From contig CALKMQ010000142.1 of NCBI GenBank assembly GCA_938092125.1, positions 1 through 10,359 of the forward strand: 10,359 nucleotides of DNA, in the 5' to 3' direction. Shown one piece after another: positions 1 through 6,397 of this stretch; within the stretch, counting starts at the first letter, position 1, and each line of letters opens with the position of its first letter. Position numbers and translations under genes: made by a program. Under the pieces are notes generated by a model. It did no database searches, was not told the DNA's origin, and saw only the letters and a program-made list of their open reading frames with translations. This DNA is from an uncultured bacterium (GTDB taxonomy: Bacteria > Fidelibacterota > Marinisomatia > Marinisomatales > UBA1611).

Positions 1-340
1 ACATTGGGAAATTACTCATTCACAAAATGCTGAAGATATTTTAAAACTAATTGAAAGCACGGGTGAATTATTTAATTCTAATAAAGAGTATTTAAGCAAG
101 ATTCCAGATAATAAAGAAACTCACTCATTACTAATCCGTCAAAAAGAAGATGTTTTTTGTCAGAAAAAATTTGATTCATTAACAAGAAGATTTAAGATTA
201 AAAATTTATTGGAATTAAAACGAGGAGTAGTGTGGAACATCACTATAAAAAATGCTAAGTTTGAATCTATTTTAAATAACATTTTAGATACAAACATACT
301 ACACAACCCATTATCGCATGAATGTTTTAGAATCAGTTAA
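1..340 (+). CDS. 3' end of a PurS-like protein (tandem module), partial
   Basis: An open frame runs in from the left edge (codons begin at base 2) and stops with TAA at 338-340, giving the last 112 residues. Two stretches resemble each other: residues 1-34 (HWEIT..., then EDIL..., ELFN) and 77-111 (VWNIT..., ESIL..., ILHN). They align with a single one-residue gap and about 11 identities, and their Trp residues (2 and 78) lie 76 residues apart. That period and the pattern strand, helix, 'RRFKIKNLLELKRG', strand, helix, 'NILHNPLSHE' resemble PurS, the roughly 80-residue FGAM synthase subunit whose ends often read like 'LLaNPVIEdY'. I infer a tandem PurS-like protein or the end of a larger fusion. 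Direct overlap with purC supports a purine role. The family call comes from pattern memory and is moderate at best; the reading frame itself is secure. Confidence 0.55.
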   Translation, partial: HWEITHSQNAEDILKLIESTGELFNSNKEYLSKIPDNKETHSLLIRQKEDVFCQKKFDSLTRRFKIKNLLELKRGVVWNITIKNAKFESILNNILDTNILHNPLSHECFRIS

Positions 341-1307
341 TCAATATAAAGACCGTATCTCGGCCGAGCTTAATAATACCCTGACCGCAACAGATTTAGG
401 TTCTATACCAAAAAGAAAGGGCAAAGTTCGGGACCAGTATGATCTTGGAGATAACCTTGCGTTAATAACCACAGATAGGCAGAGTGCTTTTGACCGGGTC
501 CTTGCAGCGATTCCTTTTAAAGGTCAGGTTTTGAACTTAGCAAGTGCGTGGTGGTTTGAAGAAACAAAGCACATTATTGATAATCACATTTTAAGCGTTG
601 CTGATCCCAATGTCATAATCGCAAAAAAATGTGAAGTTTTTCCAATTGAATTTGTTGTTCGGGGTTTCATAACAGGTAGTACAAGCACATCTCTATGGAC
701 AGTATATAATAATGGAGATCGTGAATATTGTGGTAACATTCTTCCAGAAGGATTAATGAAAAATCAAAAACTTGAAGAAAACATGCTAACTCCAACGACA
801 AAAGAAGAAGACCATGATCGCCCAATTTCTCCAACTGACATTATAAATGAAAAATGGATGACTCAAGAGGACTGGGATTATTGTAGTAAAAAAGCCTTAG
901 AACTTTTTGAATTTGGCCAAAAAAAAGCAGCGCAGCATGGTATGATTTTAGTAGATACAAAGTACGAAATGGGTAAAGATAAGGATGGTAATATTCTTCT
1001 TATTGATGAAATTCACACTCCCGATAGCAGTCGCTATTGGATAGGTGATAGTTACGAAGGTCTTATCGCTAAAAATAAGGAACCTCAAAATATTGATAAA
1101 GAGTTTCTAAGATTATGGTTTGTAGATAATTGCGATCCATATAATGATAAAACATTACCTCCCGCGCCAGATGAACTAGTTGTTGAATTATCTAGTAGAT
1201 ACATTTATTTATACGAGACAATAACTGGAAGTATTTTCCCTTTCCCTGATAAAGGTAAAGCAATAACAGAACGAATAAAAGAAAACCTGAAAGACCACAT
1301 TAAATGA
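318..1307 (+). CDS. purC: Phosphoribosylaminoimidazole-succinocarboxamide synthase (SAICAR synthetase), long plant/Legionella-like type
   Basis: Cytosolic ATP-dependent enzyme that joins CAIR and aspartate to give SAICAR, step 8 of IMP synthesis. The 329-residue protein shows GKVRD (35-39), TTDRQSAFD (51-59), VRGFITGSTS (114-123), TPTTK (158-162), LVDTKYEMG (211-219) and DEIHTPDSSRYW (230-241), the ATP- and substrate-site signatures of the family. It is clearly longer than the roughly 240-residue form of E. coli or Bacillus. The segments after GSTS and the C-terminal 'EFLRLWF...YETITGS' match the long form found in plants and in bacteria such as Legionella. The ATG at 318 is the only plausible start: the frame is closed upstream by TAG at 285-287 and no other start codon precedes the GKVRD motif. 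It overlaps the upstream gene by 23 nt and purE by 4 nt (ATGA). No Shine-Dalgarno is seen. Confidence 0.97.
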   Translation: MNVLESVNQYKDRISAELNNTLTATDLGSIPKRKGKVRDQYDLGDNLALITTDRQSAFDRVLAAIPFKGQVLNLASAWWFEETKHIIDNHILSVADPNVIIAKKCEVFPIEFVVRGFITGSTSTSLWTVYNNGDREYCGNILPEGLMKNQKLEENMLTPTTKEEDHDRPISPTDIINEKWMTQEDWDYCSKKALELFEFGQKKAAQHGMILVDTKYEMGKDKDGNILLIDEIHTPDSSRYWIGDSYEGLIAKNKEPQNIDKEFLRLWFVDNCDPYNDKTLPPAPDELVVELSSRYIYLYETITGSIFPFPDKGKAITERIKENLKDHIK

Positions 1308-1690
1308 GAACTATTTTAATTATGGGCTCCACATCTGATGAGCCTCACGCAAAAAAAATCACTGACAAATTAGATGAATACAATATTCCATGGGAACAAC
1401 ATGCCGCTTCTGCGCATAAGCAACCATTAAAAGTATTAGAAATACTTGAAGATAATAAAAAAAATAAAAACATTGTCTATGTTACAATAGCTGGACGGTC
1501 TAATGCTTTATCTGGTTTTGTGGCTGCAAACTCTGAATTTCCAACGATAGGGTGTCCACCATTTTCTGATAAAGCTGATATGTTAGTTAATATTCATTCC
1601 ACACTCCAAATGCCAAGCCAAACACCAGTATTGACAGTTGTAGACCCAGGAAACTGCGCGCTAGCTGTCAAAAGAATATTTGGTGTCTGA
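1304..1690 (+). CDS. purE: Class II PurE: CO2-dependent AIR carboxylase
   Basis: Converts AIR to CAIR. The 128-residue protein has GSTSD (8-12) for the phosphate site, SAHK (36-39) where class I enzymes have SAHR, and AGRSNALSGFV (63-73) where class I has the GGAAHLPG loop. It also has CPP (84-86) and a C-terminal 'LQMPSQTPVLTV...IFG'. These are class II hallmarks, as in the animal PAICS carboxylase domain and in the characterised Treponema denticola enzyme, which use AIR and CO2 directly rather than N5-CAIR made by PurK. No purK is seen here, which fits. The protein is short: it ends right after the IFG motif, without the C-terminal helix usual in other PurE proteins. Since purB starts inside its last codons, this looks natural rather than a frameshift. 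The start is the ATG of the ATGA overlap with purC. Confidence 0.95.
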   Translation: MRTILIMGSTSDEPHAKKITDKLDEYNIPWEQHAASAHKQPLKVLEILEDNKKNKNIVYVTIAGRSNALSGFVAANSEFPTIGCPPFSDKADMLVNIHSTLQMPSQTPVLTVVDPGNCALAVKRIFGV

Positions 1691-3044
1691 ACCTTTAAAA
1701 GCAATATCTCCTCTTGATGGGAGATACTCAAAAAGCACGGAAAATCTTTCTGATTATTTTTCTGAACACGCTCTTATAAGATACAGAACTAAAGTAGAAA
1801 TTGAATATTTGATTGCACTTTCTATCGAAAAGGAGATTCAGGAGCTGAAGCCCTTTTCTGAAAAAGACAAAAAAAAACTCAGAAAAATATACACCTCTTT
1901 TAATATTGATGATTCGAAAAGAGTGAAAGCAATTGAAGTTGCTACAAATCATGATGTAAAAGCAGTAGAATATTTCATTAGAGAAAAACTAGAGAAAATA
2001 AACAAAAAGCGACTCTACCCTTGGATTCATTTTGCGCTTACCTCTGAAGATATAAACAACTTATCATATTCTTTAATGTGGCAAGAGGCATTTAGAAAAG
2101 AATTTTTACCAAAATTAAATGAAGTAATCAAAAAATTAAAAACGATTAGTAAACAGTTTGCTAATACGCCAATGCTCTCTCTTACTCATGGGCAATCTGC
2201 TACTCCAACTACTTTTGGAAAAGAAATAAAAGTATTTATTCATCGGTTGAATAGACAATCTTCTCAAATGAAAAAACATACCCTTTTGGGAAAGTTTAGT
2301 GGAGCGACTGGTACTTGGGCTGCTCATTCTATTGCTTACCCAAAAGTAAACTGGATTCAATTTACACGGAAGTTTGTTTCTTCATTAGGCCTAGAGCCTA
2401 ACCTTATAACAACACAAATAGAGCCACATGATTCAGTTGTTGAAAGCTATCATTCTATTATAAGGTCCAATAATATTTTAACAGATTTATGCCGAGATAT
2501 TTGGTCCTATGTGAGCAGAGGTATATTAAAACAAAAGAAAATACCTGGAGAGGTTGGGTCTTCTACAATGCCTCATAAAATAAATCCTATTCAATTCGAA
2601 AATGCTGAAGGGAATTTGGGTCTAGCTACAGCTATCTTTGATCATCTTTCAAATAAGTTGCCAATCTCAAGAATGCAGAGAGACCTCACAGATAGTACCA
2701 CTCTCAGAAATCAAGGCGTCGCTATGGGTTATAGCTACCTTGCATGTAAAAATATTTTAAAGGGTTTAGCAAGAATAACGGTCGATAAAACCAAAATGAA
2801 AACAGAGCTTGATAGTCACTGGGAAGTTCTAGCAGAGGCTATTCAAACCATCTTACGAAAAACCGGGTCGGATAATGCATACGAACAACTAAAAAATATG
2901 ACCCAGGGAACCGAAATAACTCAGTCCACGATAGTAGAATTTGTAAAACTTCTTCACATTCCGAAAGAAGAGAAAGATAAATTGATTACCCTTACACCAC
3001 AAGAGTACATTGGTATTGCTCCAAAATTGATTGATATGAAATAA
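1680..3044 (+). CDS. purB: Adenylosuccinate lyase, E. coli-type PurB, non-ATG start
   Basis: Fumarase/aspartase-superfamily lyase acting twice in purine synthesis: SAICAR to AICAR plus fumarate, and adenylosuccinate to AMP plus fumarate. The 454-residue length is close to E. coli PurB (456). Motifs (numbered from base 1680): SPLDGRY (10-16), TNHDVKAVEYF (89-99), TSEDINN (121-127), THGQSATP (169-176, with the catalytic His170), TTQIEPHD (244-251), the signature loop GSSTMPHKINPI (293-304, with the catalytic Ser) and RDLTDST (334-340). The frame opens with adjacent TTG (1680) and GTG (1683) codons and no ATG before the conserved core, so initiation is non-ATG. Either start overlaps the end of purE, by 11 or 8 nt. 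GTG is the commoner alternative codon, and the sequence does not settle which is used. The gene ends TAATG, with purF starting on the last A. Confidence 0.97.
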   Translation: MVSEPLKAISPLDGRYSKSTENLSDYFSEHALIRYRTKVEIEYLIALSIEKEIQELKPFSEKDKKKLRKIYTSFNIDDSKRVKAIEVATNHDVKAVEYFIREKLEKINKKRLYPWIHFALTSEDINNLSYSLMWQEAFRKEFLPKLNEVIKKLKTISKQFANTPMLSLTHGQSATPTTFGKEIKVFIHRLNRQSSQMKKHTLLGKFSGATGTWAAHSIAYPKVNWIQFTRKFVSSLGLEPNLITTQIEPHDSVVESYHSIIRSNNILTDLCRDIWSYVSRGILKQKKIPGEVGSSTMPHKINPIQFENAEGNLGLATAIFDHLSNKLPISRMQRDLTDSTTLRNQGVAMGYSYLACKNILKGLARITVDKTKMKTELDSHWEVLAEAIQTILRKTGSDNAYEQLKNMTQGTEITQSTIVEFVKLLHIPKEEKDKLITLTPQEYIGIAPKLIDMK

Positions 3045-4498
3045 TGTGTGGAATAATTGGAATATATCATAAAAAAAAACATGTGTGTGGCGATGTCTAT
3101 GATGCTCTTATACAGGTCCAACATAGAGGACAGGACGCTGCCGGGATCTCAACTTTAGATGCTGATAAGATATCATCTCATAAAGAAATTGGTCTAGTTA
3201 CAGAAGTTTTTAAATACCAAGACACCTTTGAAAATCTTTCTGGTAATATTGGAATCGGGCATGTCCGCTACCCTACTGCGGGTGGAGATAATGTAAACGA
3301 GGCACAACCTTTTTTTACTGAAAACCCCGTTAATATTACCCTAGCTCATAATGGGACATTAACCAATAGTAAAAAATTAAAAGAAGACCTTATCAAAATA
3401 AATTTTTGTCAGTTTAATACAAATTCAGATTCTGAAGTACTTTTAAAACAATTTTGCTATGAGCTCTATAAAACCAATTTTAGAACACTAACAAAAGCAC
3501 ATGTTTATAAAGCGTTAAAAAGTGTTTTTCAAAAGTGTTCAGGAGGTTATGCAGTCGTAATGATTGTAGCTGGAATAGGGCTAATTGCATTTAGAGACCC
3601 AAAAGGGATACGACCATTATCTCTAGGAAAAAATAAAGATTCATTTTTAATTGCATCGGAAAGCAGTGCCATATCTGCAATGGGTTATGCGTTTGAAGGA
3701 GATATTAAGCCTGGACAAGTTATTATAATTGATGAGAATGGCACTATAGATAAAAAAAGACCAATAAAAGGATCTTATAATCAACCTTGTCTTTTTGAAT
3801 ATGTTTATTTTTCTAGACCTGACTCAACAATAGATGAAATCTCTGTCCATAAATCCAGACTAAGAATGGGCGATTTTTTAGGAGATAAAATATTAAAAGA
3901 ATATAAAGACGTTGATGTTGATGTTGTTATACCTGTACCAGATACTAGCCGAACATCTGCAATGCAAGTTGCTTACAAACTAGGTGTAAAATATCGTGAA
4001 GGATTTATGAAAAACAGGTATATAGGAAGAACATTTATAATGCCTGGGCAGAACATAAGAAAAAGATCAGTCGCTCAAAAACTAAACCCTATTGAAATTG
4101 AGTTTAAAGATAAGAATGTCTTACTGGTTGATGATTCAATAGTTCGTGGACATACGTCAAAAAAAATTATTAAAATGGTCAGGGATAATGGTGCAAAAAA
4201 AGTTTATTTTGCATCAGCTAGTCCACCTATCAGATACCAAAATGTTTTTGGTATTGATATGCCAGCTACAAAAGAATTAGTTGCGCACAACAGAACAATA
4301 AGACAAATAAAAAATTTCATCGGAGCGGATGAGTTAATATATCAAGATCTTGAAGCTCTTAGATTATCTGCAAGCATTGGGAACCCTGAAATAAAAGAAT
4401 TTGAAGATTCTGTTTTTACAGGTAATTATTGTGACCCTTTTGTTACTCAAGACTATTTAAAAAAATTAGAAGAAAACCGAAAAGATATTAAGAGATAA
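3044..4498 (+). CDS. purF: Amidophosphoribosyltransferase, E. coli-type PurF
   Basis: First committed step of purine synthesis: glutamine plus PRPP gives phosphoribosylamine. The 484-residue protein begins MCGIIGIY, so Cys2 becomes the N-terminal nucleophile once Met is removed and there is no propeptide of the Bacillus kind. The glutaminase half shows QHRGQDAAG (26-34), GHVRYPTAG (72-80), AHNGTL (101-106) and NSDSE (127-131). RDPKGIRPL (184-192) and EYVYFSRPDS (252-261) lie between the halves. The phosphoribosyltransferase half has the PRPP loop LLVDDSIVRGHTS (360-372), with His at a position that is Thr in E. coli. The C-terminal region (NVFGIDMP, IGADELIYQDL) follows E. coli PurF and lacks the cysteine pattern of the iron-sulfur Bacillus type. 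The gene overlaps the purB stop by one base and lies 18 nt before purD. Codons 10-12 form an A9 run (3071-3079). Confidence 0.98.
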   Translation: MCGIIGIYHKKKHVCGDVYDALIQVQHRGQDAAGISTLDADKISSHKEIGLVTEVFKYQDTFENLSGNIGIGHVRYPTAGGDNVNEAQPFFTENPVNITLAHNGTLTNSKKLKEDLIKINFCQFNTNSDSEVLLKQFCYELYKTNFRTLTKAHVYKALKSVFQKCSGGYAVVMIVAGIGLIAFRDPKGIRPLSLGKNKDSFLIASESSAISAMGYAFEGDIKPGQVIIIDENGTIDKKRPIKGSYNQPCLFEYVYFSRPDSTIDEISVHKSRLRMGDFLGDKILKEYKDVDVDVVIPVPDTSRTSAMQVAYKLGVKYREGFMKNRYIGRTFIMPGQNIRKRSVAQKLNPIEIEFKDKNVLLVDDSIVRGHTSKKIIKMVRDNGAKKVYFASASPPIRYQNVFGIDMPATKELVAHNRTIRQIKNFIGADELIYQDLEALRLSASIGNPEIKEFEDSVFTGNYCDPFVTQDYLKKLEENRKDIKR

Positions 4499-4516
4499 AA
4501 AAACCTTCATTTTATA

Positions 4517-5827
4517 ATGGTAAATATTCTAGTTATAGGTTCAGGTGCTCGAGAACATGCTATTGTTCGATCTTTTTCAAAATCAAAGAAAAAGAAAAAT
4601 ATATATTGCCTTGCTAGTAATAACAACCCCGGTATATCTAGTATTTGTAATGAACTTAAAATTGATAATATTGATGACCCCAAAACGGTACAAGAGTATG
4701 CAAAAAAGCATAAAATTGATTTCGCAATAATAGGACCTGAAAACCCTTTAGCATCTGGGATTGCAGATTCATTATGGGAAATTAATGTAGGAGTAGTCGG
4801 TCCTAAAAAAGACTTAGCGCAAATTGAAACTTCAAAATCATTTACACGTAATCTTTTAGTAGAATATAAAATTCCAGGTTGTCCAAAATTCAAGACCTTT
4901 GAAAGCATGAGTGGGGTAAAAGAATTTTTAATTTTATTAGAAGACAACTACGTAGTTAAATACGATGGTTTAGCTGGAGGTAAAGGCGTCAAAGTAGCTG
5001 GTGACCATCTTCATTCCCATGATGAGGCTTTAAATTATTGTGAAGAGCTAATTAAAAAAGGTGGGAATTTTCTAATTGAGCGAAAGTTAATAGGGGAAGA
5101 GTTTTCACTGATGAGCTTTTGCGATGGTAAAAACTTAAGTCATATGCCTGCGGTTCAAGATCATAAAAGAGCCTATGAAGGAGACATTGGTCCAAATACT
5201 GGTGGCATGGGCACATATTCAGACTCCGACCACAAACTTCCTTTTTTAGAAGACAGTCATATAAAATTGGCTCAAAAAATAAATGAACAAACTGCAAAAG
5301 CATTAAAGCAAAAATTTGGGGAAGGATATAAAGGAATTTTATATGGTGGGTTCATTGCAACAAATTCAGGAGTTCAATTAATAGAATATAATGCTCGCTT
5401 TGGAGACCCTGAGGCAATGAATGTTTTATCAATATTAGAGACTGACTTTATAGAAATATGCAAATCAATTATTTCAGGGGAACTCAATGACTTGGATATA
5501 ATTTTTAAGAATTTAGCTACAGTATGTAAATATGCTGTCCCCAATGGATACCCCGATAAACCCGTAAAAGGAAATCAGATTGATGTTTCAAATGTAAAAG
5601 ATAAAGATATCCTTTATCACGCATCTGTAGAACTAGAAAGTGAAAAACTTGTTCAAATGGGCAGTAGAGCTGTTGCAATTGTTGGACATGGAGAATCAAT
5701 ATGGGAAGCTGAACAAATTGCAGAAAAGAATATTTCAAAAGTTCAGGGACCTCTTTTTCATAGAAAAGATATTGGGACAACGGAGCTAATTCAAAAAAAG
5801 ATAAACCATATGATATCTATTAAATGA
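4517..5827 (+). CDS. purD: Phosphoribosylamine-glycine ligase (GAR synthetase), archaeal-like
   Basis: ATP-grasp ligase that joins phosphoribosylamine and glycine to give GAR, step 2 of the pathway. The 436-residue protein has the N-domain motif GSGAREHA (8-15), GPENPLASG (73-81), VGPKKDLAQIETSK (94-107), the ATP-grasp stretch VVKYDGLAGGKGVKV (146-160), GEEFSL (193-198), PAVQDHKRAYEGD (211-223), GPNTGGMGTYSD (225-236) and the metal site EYNARFGDPEAMNVL (290-304). It ends FHRKDIGT. Several of these (GGKGVKVAG, GEEFSL, HKRAYEGD, ARFGDPEAMNVL, ATVCKY.VP.GYP) match, as I remember them, methanogen PurD rather than the usual bacterial version (ADGLAAGKGV, RFGDPETQ). I infer an archaeal-type enzyme inside a bacterial operon. 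The ATG at 4517 begins MVNILVIGSGARE, the expected N-terminus. Its stop overlaps the purN start by 4 nt. Confidence 0.96.
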   Translation: MVNILVIGSGAREHAIVRSFSKSKKKKNIYCLASNNNPGISSICNELKIDNIDDPKTVQEYAKKHKIDFAIIGPENPLASGIADSLWEINVGVVGPKKDLAQIETSKSFTRNLLVEYKIPGCPKFKTFESMSGVKEFLILLEDNYVVKYDGLAGGKGVKVAGDHLHSHDEALNYCEELIKKGGNFLIERKLIGEEFSLMSFCDGKNLSHMPAVQDHKRAYEGDIGPNTGGMGTYSDSDHKLPFLEDSHIKLAQKINEQTAKALKQKFGEGYKGILYGGFIATNSGVQLIEYNARFGDPEAMNVLSILETDFIEICKSIISGELNDLDIIFKNLATVCKYAVPNGYPDKPVKGNQIDVSNVKDKDILYHASVELESEKLVQMGSRAVAIVGHGESIWEAEQIAEKNISKVQGPLFHRKDIGTTELIQKKINHMISIK

Positions 5828-6396
5828 TAAATATAGGTGTTCTAGGGTCCACCAATGGTACTGATTTACAAGCAGTAATAGATGCAATCGACAGTAAAAT
5901 TATTAATGCATCGATTAAAATCGTTATATCTAACAGAGAAAATTCTTTCATTCTTAAAAGAGCAAAAAACCATAACATAAGTGCTAAGTATATATCTCAT
6001 AAGAGTAAAACGCGTAATGAGTTCGATCAAGAGGTAACAGATCAATTAAAAGAAAATAATGTTGAATTAATACTCTTAATAGGGTTTATGAGAATTCTCT
6101 CAAATGAGTTTTGTCACCAATGGCAAGATAAAATATTAAATGTCCACCCTTCTCTTCTACCTAAGTATGCTGGAAAAATGGATACAAATGTCCACGAACA
6201 AGTATTAGCAAACGGCGATAAAGAAACAGGGTGCACTATCCATTTTGTTACTGAAGAAATTGATGGTGGCCCTATTTTAGTTCAAAAATCTTGCACAGTT
6301 GATCAAAACGACAACATTGATACACTAAAACAAAAAGTTCAAGCTTTAGAAGGAAAAGCATTCATAGAAGCTATTAATCTTATAACCAATAAATAA
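5824..6396 (+). CDS. purN: Phosphoribosylglycinamide formyltransferase (10-formyl-THF type), AGxMD variant
   Basis: Transfers a formyl group from 10-formyltetrahydrofolate to GAR, giving FGAR (step 3). The 190-residue protein has the three catalytic residues of the family: Asn106 and His108 in LNVHPSLLPKY (105-115), and Asp147 in EEIDGGPI (144-151). The folate-loop GFMRILS is at 87-93. It departs from the textbook form in two places. The phosphate loop reads GSTNGTDLQA (8-17) rather than GSGNGSNLQA. The segment after LLPKY is AGKMDTNVHEQVL rather than PGLHTHRQAL, and the tail adds 'DTLKQKVQALEG'. This is a recognisable but less common branch of the family. It starts at the ATG of the ATGA overlap with purD and ends one base before purH, so it is probably translationally coupled on both sides. 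Confidence 0.94.
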   Translation: MINIGVLGSTNGTDLQAVIDAIDSKIINASIKIVISNRENSFILKRAKNHNISAKYISHKSKTRNEFDQEVTDQLKENNVELILLIGFMRILSNEFCHQWQDKILNVHPSLLPKYAGKMDTNVHEQVLANGDKETGCTIHFVTEEIDGGPILVQKSCTVDQNDNIDTLKQKVQALEGKAFIEAINLITNK

Positions 6397-6397
6397 T

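Noticed and set aside
1640..1700. Frameshift joining purE and purB into one broken gene
   Set aside because: Both proteins have complete family motifs, and purB starts at the expected distance from SPLDGRY; a short overlap is the simpler reading.
4513..4518. TATAAT overlapping the purD start codon
   Set aside because: It includes the AT of the ATG itself, so it cannot serve as a normal promoter for purD; a chance match.
4545..4730. 61-codon frame on the plus strand inside purD
   Set aside because: It is out of frame with purD across a region where purD motifs are clearly read; no independent support.
4507..4947. 146-codon open frame on the minus strand
   Set aside because: It lies entirely over purD, shows no recognisable motif and no start signal, and is a shadow of the lysine-rich coding strand.
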